From contig JAPYXD010000752.1 in the NCBI GenBank assembly GCA_030998225.1, positions 14,710,501 through 14,774,500 on the forward strand: DNA of 64,000 nt, read 5' to 3'. This document shows positions 44,184-56,200 of this stretch, piece by piece. The translations under genes and the position numbers were made by a program. How positions within the stretch are numbered: position 1 is the stretch's first letter; each line of letters opens with the position of its first letter. The notes under the pieces were generated by a model that worked only from the letters and a program-made list of their open reading frames with translations, was not told where the DNA came from and did no database searches. This stretch comes from Diplolepis rosae (lineage: Eukaryota; Arthropoda; Insecta; Hymenoptera; Diplolepididae).

Positions 44184-47165
44184 CTACTGGCCCTCCCCGT
44201 TGTTTCGCTCTCGACGCCCATCAAGCTCTCTCGTCTTCATCACAAGTGTGACGAATGACTCGATGAGCGTCCAGAACCGTTCAGACTGGAGCATGAGGGG
44301 GACTATCGTGTCAGGAGTAAGTTCGGAACCCACCGACTGACCGAGGACCCCCCTAGCCACACCCCATTTTGCGCAGACGAAGAGTGCGTGCTCTGCGTTA
44401 TCCACCGGGGATTCGCAGTAGCAACACGTCTCCTCGTCTCTCTTCTTAAAGCGCCTCAGGTACGCGTTAAAACAGCCATGGCCCGAGAGCGCTTGCGCCA
44501 AGTAAAAGCCGACTTCCCCGTGCTTTCTGTTCAGCCAGGTGGCGAGCTCCGGGATCAGGCGGTAGGTCCATCTCCCTGTCTGCTCACCATGCCATCTCAT
44601 CTGCCATTTCTCGACGAGTCTGCGCCTTCCATCCTTGCGGATGGCCTCCTTCGCGCGAGCGATTTCCTGCAGGTCGGCGCAGGTAAGCTCCTTGCGAAGC
44701 TTAAAGGTTTCCTGCCTTTCCTCCGCCAATAAATCTATTGGCGGGACGCTCGCCAGGACCAGCACAGCGTTCGTCGAGATAGTTCTATATGCCGAAACTA
44801 TTCTCAGCGCGACAAGTCTCTGCGCCGAGAACAGCTTCTTCTGGATAGCATGGTTTTGCAAAGCATTGGCCCAGACCGGAGCTGCGTAAAGCAGCTTCGA
44901 ATGGACCACGCTCGCCACCAATCTTCTTTTCGCTTCCCTGGGTCCACCAATGTTTGGCATAAGCCGGGCCAAATTCGCTCCACATTGGATGGCTTTGGCA
45001 GCTGCGATCTTTAGATGTTCGCCAAAGCTAAGCCTACGATCCAGCTGCACCCCCAGGTACTTAATGCTTGTTTTCCACTCGACTTCATGCTCTCCGAGAA
45101 CGATCCTCGGGTATTGGAAGGATCTCCTGTCCGTAACGAGCAAAGCCTCGGTTTTCTCAGGGGCCATTTTAAGACCCCTGCCATCCAACCAGCGCCTTGC
45201 TCGCCACAGACTTTCATTGATCCTCAGCTCTAGGATTCTGACGTCGTCAGCGGCGCACACGACAAGTGCGTCATCCGCGAAGCCGACGATGCTCGTTCCA
45301 GCAGGCAGGTCCATGCGCAGGAAGTCATCATACATGATGTTCCAAACGAGTGGACCCACCCGCGACCCTTGAGGAGCGCCACATGTCATCTCTTCTTTGA
45401 GAGACCATTTGTCGCCCTCGTATATCACCCACCTGTCGCTCAGATAGTCATCCATCATTCGCAACAGGTAGTCTGGAACCTTTTTCCGCATCATCGCCTC
45501 GATGCAGATGTCCCATCTCGCGGTATTGAACGCATTGCGTATGTCAATGCTAATCAACGCACAGAATCCCTTACGCTTACCAGTTCCTTTTCTTGCATTT
45601 GTGGCGATGTTAACCACAGCTTGGATGGCGTCCACAGTGGATCTGCCTTTCCTGAATCCGAACTGGCTTTCCGAGAGCTCGTTCTCCCCGACCAAGAGAG
45701 CCTGAAGCCGTTGTAGAATCAACTCCTCCAGAAGCTTCCCCATCGTATCCAATAAGCATATTGGTCTATACGACGAGGCAACCCCTAGAGGTTTGTTGCC
45801 CTTCCTCAGCAGGACCAACCTCTGCTTCTTCCAATCTGCGAAGAACCTCCCATCCCGAAGACAGGAGTTAAAGGCTTCTAGGAGGATCTCCGGGTATGCC
45901 CCGATCATCTCTTTGAGGATCTCGTTCGGCACCCCGTCGATACCCGGCGCTGTATTTGCCTTAAGCCTTCCACCCGCTCTCTTTAGTTCTTCGAGAGTGA
46001 AGAGTTCTTCGCGCCGGACCACGCAGGAACTTCGGTCCTGTCTTTGGAACGGCTCCACGTGTGGAAACAAGCTTCGCACAATGTACTTGACTCGATCGGG
46101 ATTATCCAGGCCCGGGGTCTTTCTTCTAGTCACCAATCTCTTGGTGACTATTTTGAAGGCGAGACCCCATGGATCCTTCTCGACCTCACCGATCAAGTCT
46201 TTCCAGCATTGAAGTCGGCTTTTCTTTATGCCTCGCCTCAAAGCTGTTTTTGCCCCTTTCCATGCCTCGTGCAGCGTAGCATCCCCCTTTGAACGGGTGA
46301 ATTTTCGCCGCGCTGCGAGGCATTCTCGACGTAGGGCTGCTAACTGGTCGTTCCACCAGTACATCGAACCCTTGGCTTCCCTGCGCTTACGGCGAGGCAT
46401 CGAGTAGTCACAAGCCGCGACCACCTTCTGCCTCACCGAGCGCACAGCAGCTTCGTACGACCCAGCAGGGCAGACCCAACCAAGCTCATCCATGAGCCTG
46501 GTTTCTTCGAGGTGTTCGCGAAGTCTTTCCCTGCTGAGTCGTCTCGTGTTCCAGGAGGGGCTCCTTCCTTCGCCGCCCCTACCCTTTTCCACCGCTTGGC
46601 ACCCTTGTTCTAGGCTAAATTCGATGCACCGGTGGTCACTCAAGGTTATTACCTCGAGGACCGACCAGTCGCTTATCCTTGAAGCGAGGCGAGGTGCGGC
46701 GAGCGTGAGGTCAATTATTGACCCTCCCGCTCCTCGTCTGAACGTGAAATCCCCGCCCTGATTCAGGACGATCAGGTCGTTCCTAGCGACCATCTCGCCA
46801 ACCAAGATTCCCCTCCTATCTAGGCGGGCCTCACACCACTCGGGCGATTTACTGTTGAAGTCACCCCCTATGAGGGATCGCCCGATGGCCTCACTGAGGC
46901 TTTCCTCAAGGAGGAGGATCTGGGTCTCAAAGACATCGAAGGGATCGCCGGGGGAGAAGTAGCAGCTGTACACACGCACACCCGCCACCTCCACCCAAAC
47001 GAACCCCGCGTCGGTCTCCAGGAAGTCTCCGACGCCCAAATCAGGGTTACAAACAAGAATGCCGGCCCTCCTTGATGCATCCTGATACCAAGCAGAGTTT
47101 TCGGACCACTTGTACTGCTCACTAATGAGCAGCACATCGGCCCCCCTCTCCCTGGCAGTCTGCAT
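44184..47165 (-). CDS. ORF2 polyprotein of R1-clade LINE (endonuclease + reverse transcriptase)
   Basis: 993 codons are open. Residues ~1-200: apurinic-type endonuclease (VLLISEQYKW, IGGDFNSKSPEW, TLSDHRCIEFSL). ~400-700: reverse transcriptase with TAPGIDGVPNEILKE, ISIDIRNAFNTARWD, CGAPQGSRVGPLVWNIMYDD and the catalytic FADDALVV. Near the C-terminus a CCHC finger (CCYCESPVDNAEHALFVC), typical of R1 and relatives. The ATG at 47165 is internal: upstream the conserved FLQLNLGKG start lies in another frame, separated by a one-base indel near 47190, so this copy has a frameshifted endonuclease N-terminus but otherwise looks intact. The enzyme nicks DNA and primes reverse transcription from the nick. 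The insertion is not at 28S rDNA, so it is not R1 itself but a dispersed relative. Confidence 0.9.
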   Translation of the reverse strand: MQTARERGADVLLISEQYKWSENSAWYQDASRRAGILVCNPDLGVGDFLETDAGFVWVEVAGVRVYSCYFSPGDPFDVFETQILLLEESLSEAIGRSLIGGDFNSKSPEWCEARLDRRGILVGEMVARNDLIVLNQGGDFTFRRGAGGSIIDLTLAAPRLASRISDWSVLEVITLSDHRCIEFSLEQGCQAVEKGRGGEGRSPSWNTRRLSRERLREHLEETRLMDELGWVCPAGSYEAAVRSVRQKVVAACDYSMPRRKRREAKGSMYWWNDQLAALRRECLAARRKFTRSKGDATLHEAWKGAKTALRRGIKKSRLQCWKDLIGEVEKDPWGLAFKIVTKRLVTRRKTPGLDNPDRVKYIVRSLFPHVEPFQRQDRSSCVVRREELFTLEELKRAGGRLKANTAPGIDGVPNEILKEMIGAYPEILLEAFNSCLRDGRFFADWKKQRLVLLRKGNKPLGVASSYRPICLLDTMGKLLEELILQRLQALLVGENELSESQFGFRKGRSTVDAIQAVVNIATNARKGTGKRKGFCALISIDIRNAFNTARWDICIEAMMRKKVPDYLLRMMDDYLSDRWVIYEGDKWSLKEEMTCGAPQGSRVGPLVWNIMYDDFLRMDLPAGTSIVGFADDALVVCAADDVRILELRINESLWRARRWLDGRGLKMAPEKTEALLVTDRRSFQYPRIVLGEHEVEWKTSIKYLGVQLDRRLSFGEHLKIAAAKAIQCGANLARLMPNIGGPREAKRRLVASVVHSKLLYAAPVWANALQNHAIQKKLFSAQRLVALRIVSAYRTISTNAVLVLASVPPIDLLAEERQETFKLRKELTCADLQEIARAKEAIRKDGRRRLVEKWQMRWHGEQTGRWTYRLIPELATWLNRKHGEVGFYLAQALSGHGCFNAYLRRFKKRDEETCCYCESPVDNAEHALFVCAKWGVARGVLGQSVGSELTPDTIVPLMLQSERFWTLIESFVTLVMKTRELDGRRERNNGEGQ

Positions 47166-47214
47166 CAGGAGGTCCTGGGCATCCTTCCCTTTCCGAGGTT
47201 GAGCTGCAGGAACT

Positions 47215-47387
47215 TCAATTCCTGCCTCTCAACCTCCGAAGCTCTTCCCGGAAGACCGGGCAGGAGCCGCTCCCTGACACATGTGCGACATCTTTTTCGC
47301 CCCTGTCTATGCATGTCAGGCACCTTGGTGGCGCCTTACAACTCCTGGCCAAGTGTCCCGTGGCGCCACATCTCCAACAGACGTTTT
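47215..47387 (-). pseudogene. ORF1 C-terminus of the R1-clade LINE
   Basis: The truncated start reads CWRCGATGHLARSC (a C-x2-C-x4-H-x4-C knuckle) then a second Cys-rich finger (CLTCIDRGEKDVAHV), and ends VFREELRRLRGRN with TGA at 47217-47215. The ORF2 start region overlaps this stop, the usual R1-clade arrangement. Confidence 0.8.
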
Positions 47388-47545
47388 TTCATTGAAGGCA
47401 GTGCAGTGGTTCATCGCTTTCCATGTCTTCACCGTCAGGATTGACTATTTGTTAAAGTGAGATGAAAGCATAGTTGTGACTCACTCCTACCAATGGTCAA
47501 CTTTAACGGAGACGTTCCACGAAAGGTGAACCACTGCACTGCCTT
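47388..47545. repeat. Hairpin with TGAAGGCAGTGCAGTGGTTC ends
   Basis: Inverted ends around a ~100-bp loop. The same end sequence forms a smaller hairpin at 32000-32055 in the related MITE, so it is part of that element family. Confidence 0.7.
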
Positions 47546-47938
47546 CAATGACAGGTATTATGTTTTTTTAACTTTTAGCGTAAATAAATAAAATTATTGC
47601 ATATTTCAATTACCAGTTAACGTTATTTTTAACGTAGAATAAAGATAAAAACATTTTGAATGTTTATTTTGCCTCATTCATGAGTTATAATGCTACTTTA
47701 CGATAGCTTTACGATAGCTTTTTACACTACAGCGTAAAGCTACCGTTCAGCCACTTCGCTAGGGCGGAATTAATACAATGAAGGCATGGGAATTCAAGTC
47801 ATCAGTCCTGTACTATGAAATGTATTGCATTAACGATAAAATATTTTTATATGCACACGTTTCTTATATACACTGGGTGATCAAATTATCATGACTACTT
47901 ACAATAAATAATTATGAGAATTGATTTTCATGCGTGCA

Positions 47939-48336
47939 CTGTTGGAATTTGTATCGGAATTTTCCGCAACACAAACTGAAGTTTTATAGTTATAATTTCG
48001 TAAAATTATGTCCAACCTAAGAAGATTCAGTCATTTGGCAGTAAATTTACAATGATTAAATTCAAATTAATTTGTCTGATATTGCAATGCTTGTATCTAA
48101 AAATTCTAATCTTGTAACTATAAAATTTTACGTTTTGGGCAACTGAAACTTTATAAAGTTACACATGACAGGAAATTTAGATGACTTTTGTAATTAAACA
48201 AAAAAAAATCGGCAATTTCAGTCATCTTTTCTAACTTTTAAAATACCTTTACTGAAAAGTATTGTAAACTTCATACAGTTTTCTATTACTTTTGTAACTG
48301 AAGAATTTCACAAATTTGAGAACATTTCCAACAGTA
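47939..48336. mobile_element. MITE with CACTGTTGGAA ends
   Basis: CACTGTTGGAATTTGT at the left resembles the complement of ACATTTCCAACAGT at the right. The arms contain AACTGAAGTTTTATAG-like words in opposite orientation. The fragment at 13790-13930 has a similar end. Confidence 0.5.
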
Positions 48337-48387
48337 TAGAATTAATATTGTATAATAACATTAGCTCATCTACTTTTTACGTATGAG

Positions 48388-48807
48388 CTACGAGTGTGGT
48401 TCGATATGTAATTTGCTTGGATGTGAAAGACAACAATTTGAGATTGTTATCGTACCTATTTTCAGTTTTCTCATATGCAATTCATGATGCAAAATACAAT
48501 GTACCTTGTAAATTGAGATGTCCACAGCCTGTGCTAACTCGTGCACTTTCACTCCCTTGTCAGCCAAAATGATATCGTAGACTTCGTCAATGTTTTCTGG
48601 CGTCATAGCTGATTTCGGAGTTCCAGGACGTCGTGCGTCTCTGATGCTTGCCCTGCCTCGCTTGAATTCATTTACCCAAAGTATTTTTGTCTCATAGGAA
48701 GGGCATGAGCCGCCTATTGTAGACGCAATCATCTCATGAATTTTCTCCGCAGCTTTCCCTTCCATAAAAAAGAATTGAATCACACCACGAATTACAATTT
48801 TTTCCAT
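48388..48807 (-). pseudogene. Mariner-family transposase N-terminus
   Basis: 139 codons open: MEKIVIRGVIQFFFMEGKAA, then FKRGRASIRDARRPGTPKSA, ENIDEVYDIILADKGVKVHE and LHHELHMRKLKIG. This is the two-HTH N-terminal DNA-binding part of a mariner lineage different from the other copies here (SETMAR-like spacing). The catalytic domain is absent; the last ~20 codons are unrelated sequence. Confidence 0.75.
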
Positions 48808-50407
48808 ATTTCACTTTCACTCGAAACGCTTCTATTGAAGCAACAGCCAAAAAATTAATTAGTGTTAGAATGACCTGTGAGCATAGAATATTCATTTACA
48901 GATAGAAAACTTTAAGGGCACCTATACAAACCTTGCTGTCGCTCTCTTTCAGTATCTAAACTAAATTAATTATCGAGCCATCCTTATAATATGTTTCAAA
49001 ATTAATAAACTTACTTTTTTAATCTGTAACACTGACACATTAGAATGAAGTATTGCAGTGATCATAATAATTACCCACTGTAACTAACACACAATTTAAA
49101 TAGTTACCATACGCTCAACTTCCACTTATTTTGCGCCCCCTGAAACGAAAACAACTTACTTATTTTGCATTTCCCCTCATTCCCACTACTTCTCACGCGA
49201 TCGTATTTTTTTCGCGATTCGTGTTTTTTATTGATTATTTGTAAAGAGTTGAAAAATCGTTAGCATTTCGATGGTTCGTGAAGGGAAAATATCCGATCCT
49301 CCGTAAAGGCAACATAAGTAAGCGGCGCGGCGCAAAATAACCAAGCGGCAGAATAACTTTTTTAAAAATTTTACGATTTTTACACTTAAAAATTGACTTT
49401 AATTCTTCCACGTATGGTCAGTAAAGTAGTATTCTTCGTATGATGTATGTTTTAAGTGATCTATTCAAACATTTCCTTTTAAAATCTACTTTATCTAATA
49501 GAACAATTCATTTTTAGGTTATGCTGCACATACTGATTCTCTTACCACATAATTCATAGTGCTCATGGGATTAGCAATTAATTGAGTTCCATTAATTCAT
49601 CTCACTCCTTATAAATGTTTTTAAGAGTATTAAAAGATCATAGATGAGACTTCAACTATAATCAGCAAGGCTATTGGTGCTCCATTTATCCTGATATATC
49701 TTTTCAATAGTTGCCATACCTTAGTAGAGTCTTTCTCCGTGCTCGTCATTAATTAATCTCAATTTCTCAGGAAAGGAATCTAAGTGTCAATGTAGAAGAT
49801 TTATCTTCAATGACATATTCACATTCAGGCCTTGAAATTTCGGATTCTGAGGTCATCGCTATGACGATCGCTTAATCTAGAGGGTTAGAGAAACTGTATC
49901 ATACTAAAGGTATGACAAAGTTAAAACATGGTGTCAGGCCGATAACTTTTCGAACTTCCATCATGAGTGGCATCAAGTAATTGGCTAATCACTCTATTGG
50001 CTTCACCTCTATCAACCAAATTTTACCCCTACTAAAATAATATCTATAACCTCCCCTTGGTTAGCATCAAAATATGTGAAATGAATGAGAGCAAATAAAT
50101 AATGAGAAAGTGCGGTACTAAGGCTAAATTAGAAGATCGCACGGTCATAGAAAAAAGGAGTTTATGTAGCTGATTGTGAACTGTACTTTAATTTTGATTG
50201 GTTTATTAGGTGCTAAATTCTTTTGTTTGTAAATTTTTGTAAATGAAATTCCTTTTGCTATAGGTCAAATACGTCTCCCCTCATACATAAATTCATTTTT
50301 CACATTTAATGGTTTTTAAAAATTGTATTAATGATTTTGTGCATTATTAAGTATTCCATAGTATAGTGGTAAAGCTTGTATCTACCCTATGTGTATTTAA
50401 TATAATA
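48808..50407. other. Non-coding; no gene recognised
   Basis: A TTATTTTGCGCC / GGCGCAAAATAA inverted pair (about 49128 and 49332) may bound a ~220-bp MITE. GTATAGTGGTAAAGC at 50363 resembles a pol III A box, but no B box follows. Otherwise plain AT-rich sequence. Confidence 0.35.
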
Positions 50408-50409
50408 TA

Positions 50410-51663
50410 TTGGATCTATAACTTAATTCGTGCGGTTTGCTAAGAGATGGCGTAACTTGATTATTATTCCATCGTTCCAATATTCCGAACATGCGTTGGA
50501 AAGCTACTGTCATTGTGCGTCTTTTTCAGTACATGTCATTCATTTCAAGCGTAAACAACAATAATTTTGTTTTCACTCAAATATGTCGAACTTCGTGCCT
50601 GAAAAAGTGTTTTTGCGGGGAGTTCTTCTTCATTACTTCAATATGAAAAAAACTGCTGCCGAAAGTCATCGTATTTTGGTGAAAGTTTATGGTGAACATG
50701 CTCTAGCTGAGCGAACGTGCCAAAAGTGGTTTGCACGATTTAAAAGTGGTGATTTTGGCTTGGAAGATGAAGAACGTCCTGGGCAGCCAAAAAAGTTTGA
50801 AGATGAAGAACTGGAAGCATTACTCGTTGAAGATTCTTGCCAAACACAAGAAGCGCTCGCAGAATCTTTGGGAGTTACTTAAGCAGCCATTTCAAAACAT
50901 TCAAAAGCAAGGAAATCGGGTTCCACATGAACTCAAGCCGAGAGACGTTGAAAGGCAGTTTTGCATGTCCGAAATGGTGCTGGAACGCCACAAAAAGAAG
51001 TCATTTTTGCATCGGATTGTTACTGGTAATGAAAACTGGATCCATTGCGACAACCCCAAGCACAAAAAATAATATGTGAAACCTGGCCAACCAGCCAAAT
51101 CAACGGCAAAGCCGAATATCCATGGCTCGAAGGTAATGCTCTGTATTTGGTGGGATCAGAAGGGTGTGCTGTATTATGAGCTGCTAAAACCGGGTGAAAC
51201 CATTAATGGAGAACACAATTAATCCGTTTAAAGAGAGCAATAGCCGAAAAACGCCCGGAATTTGCGACCAGACACGAGGCAATAATTTTCGATCATGACA
51301 ACGCTCGGCCCCGTGTTGCTATTCCGGTTAAAAACTATTTGGAAAACAGTGTATGGGAAGTTTTACCCCACCCGCCCTATAGCCCAGATATTGCCCCTTT
51401 TGACTACCATTTGTTCCGGTCGATGCAGAACGCCCTCACTGGAATACGGTTCACATCAGAACAGGGTATCGAAAATTGGCTTGATTCATTCTTGGCCGCC
51501 AAGCCGGCGCAGTTCTTTTGGGATGGACTCCACAAATTGCCAGAAAGATGGGAAAAAGTCATAGCTTCAGATGGGCAATACTTTGAATAATACTATTGTA
51601 CATTTTTTCTTAAATAAACGTTCAATTTTGAAAAAAAACGCACGAAAGAAGTTATAGATCCAA
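50410..51663 (+). mobile_element. Full-length mariner (1,254 bp), inactive
   Basis: TTGGATCTATAACTTAATTC (50410) is matched in reverse at 51663 (GTTATAGATCCAA), with TA on both sides (50408-50409, 51664-51665). Size and a central transposase gene are as in complete mariners. Confidence 0.92.
50583..51590 (+). pseudogene. Mariner transposase, near full length
   Basis: Starts MSNFVPEKVFLRGVLLHYFN; HTH region AAESHRILVKVYGEHAL, WFARFKSGDFGLEDEERPG; a CAA-to-TAA stop after LGVT (50880-50882); a frame change near 50905; QGNRVPHELKPRDVERQF; a second stop at 51070-51072; then [44 protein letters not shown] and LHKLPERWEKVIASDGQYFE. The last two acids are 34 residues apart (DD34D). The first catalytic position reads TGNENW where GDE is expected, so even a repaired copy would lack the first Asp. 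Confidence 0.9.
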
Positions 51664-51889
51664 TACATAAAATATTAATGTTATCAATGTTTATAAAGTA
51701 ATTTAAGCGTGTGTGTTGTCAACAGATACTCTGAAGTTGACGTGCTTACACGAATACTACCAGCGCCTTTTGCATGGAACACAACCTATTCCATCTGGTT
51801 TCGATATGGCAAATACCATAAAGTATTTTTCGCAGACACTTTTAAGTAAGTATTTAAGTAAGATTTTTCGTCATTAATTGATTGAATCA

Positions 51890-52050
51890 TTGGGAGTTAC
51901 TTAAAAAGTCATTTCGAAATGGCTCAAAGCCATGGGAATTATTGAGAAGCGAGGAAATCGGATTCCGTACGAGCTGAAGCCGAGAGATGTTGAAGGGCGT
52001 TTCTTTGCTTGTGAGGGGCTACTTCAAAGACAGCAAGAGCTGGCCGAATA
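51890..52050 (+). pseudogene. Mariner transposase fragment
   Basis: A fragment reading ISKWLKAMGIIEKRGNRIPY, ELKPRDVEGRFFACEGLLQR then a stop. Same subfamily as the remnant at 32882-33540 (KAMGVIEKQGNRIPY). No ends recognised. Confidence 0.75.
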
Positions 52051-52559
52051 AGAGTAACAAGGATAGGGATTGGGTGGTACTTTACCCAAAAGATCAAACG
52101 ACCTTCTGCAAAGCAGAAAATGTTTTATTAAAAAGAATGAAATTTAATTCAAGAGATGATGTTGTGAAATCTGCTCCGTAACAATTTCGGATTCAAAATT
52201 TAATATTTTTCAATAATTTTCAATGTGAATTTCTTTGTTGAGAAATAAAGGCAAATTTTTCGAAACAATCTTTTTTATTTGCGTTTTTTATCAAACTTAT
52301 CAAGCGACCCTCATAAACAGCATTTTAATAAAATGCGAATATTATCTGATGCAAGGAAAAGAATAGAAAAGAGAAAGAGATGAGATGGCCAAAATTATAG
52401 TTCTTCTCTGATCCATCGCGCGCGTTCAGTGATCTTTCCGTTGCTCTTGAGTGCATCCACACAAACTAGAAGAAGTGGAGACTATATGGAATGAAATTTA
52501 CAAAATGTGGCACTCTATACTAGAAGAAACTGAGAATATCATCTAATACAACGAACTGT

Positions 52560-53050
52560 CGACAGCCTGATAATTCCTCAGGAAGAGTATCGACCAGTTA
52601 TTGCTGAAGAGTTGAGGGGGGCATTTAGGGACATGAGGAACTTTTCCACTTCAAAAGCGGATGGTATGAAAAACTTCCGTCGAGGAAAGTTACTTTCGAT
52701 ACACCAGCAATGGTTTGAGTACGATATATAAGATCTTCAAAAATGCTCTGGACGATAGTATTGCTCAGACGATTGGGCTTGTGTAGCGAGAAATATACAT
52801 TCCTCAAATAATTAAATGGCTCAGATTGATTACCTGAAGGCTTCTGACGCAACCTCCCCATGAACTTGATATCTGCCTGTTGAAAAGTTTAAAGATGCAT
52901 CCGGATATATTTAAATGCACAAAGAATTAACGACCCATTGGAAAACTATATTAACCATCTCCTCTGGGAAATATCGTATGGCTTTTAACAGTATCATCTT
53001 CCAGAGAAATGTTTCCCAGAGTGACACACTATAAATTCCCTTATTAACCT
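52560..53050 (+). other. Possible degenerate LINE reverse transcriptase
   Basis: Scattered frames read EEYRPVIAEELRGAFRDMRN, KADGMKNF and later KN-stop-RPIGKLY, which loosely recall the APGPDGIKNF and KNYRPI blocks of LINE reverse transcriptases. Too broken for a firm call. Confidence 0.2.
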
Positions 53051-53219
53051 ACCTTTTTTATTTAGAGTCCTGAATTGAAATGCTTTCATACTAAAAAGTG
53101 AGACCAACAGAATGAAATAAATTTTTGTTTATCTGAATTTCGTAACATCTTGATAATTAACAAAATAGTTCAATAAACTGTATAAATATATAATGCTACT
53201 TAAGAGGTTATCATTTCAG

Positions 53220-56200
53220 GTTTGCTGAAAGAAGTTCGAGAATCTCCTCTTGAAATGATTCAATCGCAGAGTCTTGACAATGAAAGAATGTCGATGTACC
53301 CAAGTTTAGATTACAGACAATTATACAATGCTTTGACTCAATTAATGGATGTGGTCCCATTAGTACACGTTGGTTTGCATGGTGAGTGCCTGTTATTTAT
53401 CAAAATTCGTTTCAGAGAAAAAATATTGCTTTTGTTCTATACTCCAATAATCATGCATATACTCAAAATATTGAACAGATGTTTAAAAATGTGAAATTAT
53501 ACATTCTGGGTATTTAGGAGTAAGAGAAAAGGTTACAGAAAAATAATTTTGAAAATATATTTTTCTGTTCAAATTTTATCTTAGAAAACTACTGTGCTTC
53601 TTTAATATTAGAATTTTTAGTAAAAAATAGATTATGAATCTTCTTTTAACATTAAATAGACCATAAAGTGAGTAATGGATGGTATATTTTTTCAGCTTTT
53701 GGGCAAGCAATATTGCAATGCCTTGCATGTCTTTTACCTTTTTTGGATAACGATTTGATTGACAACGTTTCATATTTAACAGCGAGCGCTGTTTCTGTTC
53801 TACCAGTAGAATTACACCAAGAAATTATAAACTATTTGAATTTCTACATATTACCTTTCACAATTAGTAAGTTATATATATAAGTTACATTGTATTGTAG
53901 ATAAAAATTTAGTTTCTTCATGATAAGTATAATTTTAGAAAGAAGTGTGAGTTGGTAGTGGTAGAACCTTCTAGTTTGTTATGAAAGAGAGTTTGAAGCT
54001 TTAACAACTATTTCAGAAACAAAATGGAAATAACTGTTTTTACTTTTTCCATTCTTATTATTTTGTCTAAACATTTAGGTGTATTTACAAATATTAGGTA
54101 TTAGTATGAGAAAATTAGTTCATAAACTGTGTGAAATAGTGTTTCTTCCCTGAAGAATAAAAATTTATGTGTTCCGGTGACAATATTATATTATCGATTT
54201 AAAAAATCGGCTTTTCATGAAAAGAAGATAATAGCTTATGCGAAATTGGTGAAATGAATACCTTCACTTGAAATGATAGTTTTCCTTCAGTTTTGTGTGT
54301 TTTTGGAAGATACACTTAATTTTCAGTCCCTGTTATTGTTTTAGAGAGAAAAACAGAAGATGGATGTGAAAATTATGCCAGTCAATCTGTTTCGGCTGTA
54401 ATAATGATGGTGTTTCAGTATTCTCGCAATCCTGGTAAATAATATTTATTAATGCTAGGGTATAGACCAAACATTTATACATTACCATAGCCTATTATTT
54501 ATTTATTACCGATTCTTTTGTCACGGATATACGTAAAAGCTTTATTTTTATAAATAGACCCACTTATCTCTGAAATTTTCTTATTAACTTCATTATATTG
54601 ATAAAACTAATAGTGATTTATATTATCTTATTAGGGGGTAACACCATTCCAGCGATTCGAAAATCACGCATAATTAAGGGATTTCTTAAAAAAATATAAT
54701 GAAATGAACGGAAAATCTGATTTGAGTATTATATTATACATGTATTGAAGGATAAAAAATAATTTATTGAAGAAATAATACAAAAAAGCGGAGTTTTGAG
54801 AAAAATTCCTTAATTATGCATAATTTTCAAGCCGCTAGAATGGTGTTACCCCTCAAAGTATTAATTAAATTACACTCTTGAATAAGGTGCATTTTAAGTC
54901 TGCAATACAGTATTCATTAATTAAAATAAAACTGAACTGAATTTGGCAAGATTTCAACTTGGACAATACAAATCACAAGATTCCAATAAATTGATAAAGT
55001 TTATTAAAATTAGAGTGATTGTTGAACTTAATATATTTTGTTAAGTAACTAGTATTTGTATTTAACTATACATGTGTCCATCATGTACAGAATATATTTT
55101 TATGATAAATCTTCTTGACTTTTTGCAGCGCATCACTGTCAACTACTCGAATGTTTGATGGCTTTAAAGCAAGGAATAGTGAAAGACATTCTTTGTGTAG
55201 TTGCATATGGTACATCTTCTGCTCGAATATCGGCTGCCAAGTTATTATTTTATTATTGGCCTGCATTCAATCAAAATTTATTTGACCGTCGTGTGGTTCT
55301 GATGAAATTCGCAGGTACGTAATTTACCAATAAAGAAATTTCTGTATCGCTCGAAGGATGAAGGTCCTCTAGACAATTTTTTTCAAAAATTCCAAATATC
55401 TTATTTCGAGTAGGGCGGATTTGTCAAGAATGGGAAAATTGGAGTATCGCGCCGTGATGAAATCCCTTTCCCGGTAAGAAGAGAAGAATTCAGAAAAATT
55501 AGTATTTCCAGATGTAAAGGAAAGAATGAGAATTATTTAATTTTTTTGAATGTGCTAATTTTCCATCGGAAGAAGTGCCCAACGAAAGAATAGGTTTATC
55601 TCCGGAACCAATTCTTTTCTATTTCCTTAACGATTGTCAGTTGTGTTGTATTCCATGCAGGCGAACACTTTTTCAATTTTTTTTAATTCCTCTTAATCCG
55701 AGCATAGACACACCTCTCATGGTTATTTTTAATTCCATTTTTACATGCTGTATTTTCGATTAATTTAATTCTTTCTGATCTGCCCACAAAATATGTGCAC
55801 GTACATGATTTCTATTCCTTCTTGTGCAATATAAGTTTGGAAATTTGAATACTTTTATCAGGGTAATTTTTTTAATTCCATACTTACATGCTGTATTTTC
55901 CATTAATTTAATTCCTTCTAATCTGTCCACAAAATATGTGTTAAATATATGCTTTTTTATAGCTTTTATGTAAAAATACATTTTCCCAAGTTTCGGACAC
56001 GAGAAACAATTTTTTCGCAAAAGTTATTAACAATAACAGTATAATTTTACAACACGATCAACATTTTTTTCGTTATTTATGATATTATTTATGGTAGATG
56101 TGTTCCAAGACAGATTTCATATGAAATCGATCAAAATATGTCTCTTTTTAATAAATGAATAAAAAAGTTTTAATATAATCTACCTAAATATCGCCCATAT

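Larger units (their letters stand above)
43808..47387 (-). mobile_element. R1-clade non-LTR retrotransposon, 5'-truncated
   Basis: A T-run at about 43808-43836 is the poly(A) of a minus-strand LINE that extends to 47387. It holds the last codons of ORF1 with a zinc knuckle, a long ORF2 and a ~350-bp GC-rich 3' UTR. The GC content contrasts sharply with the AT-rich surroundings. About 60 bp of the target arm appear deleted at the insertion, since the sequence present in the other arm (47560-47610) has no counterpart on the left. Confidence 0.88.
43649..47769. mobile_element. TTA-flanked element enclosing an R1-clade LINE
   Basis: TCGCCCTAGCGAA at the left and TTCGCTAGGGCGGA at the right with ~150-bp arms (TTTACGCTGTAGCGTAAAGC; AACGTTAACTGGTAA). 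TTA at 43646-43648 and 47770-47772. The flanks joined (GAAG-TTA-ATAC) reproduce the uninterrupted sequence found in the related MITE at about 31935, so the insertion point is firm. The right half also holds a hairpin (47388-47545). PIF/Harbinger-type by target duplication. Confidence 0.75.

Noticed and set aside
44388..46761. Several 80-140-codon plus-strand frames
   Set aside because: Antisense shadows of the GC-rich LINE ORF2; they lack motifs and follow its codon pattern.
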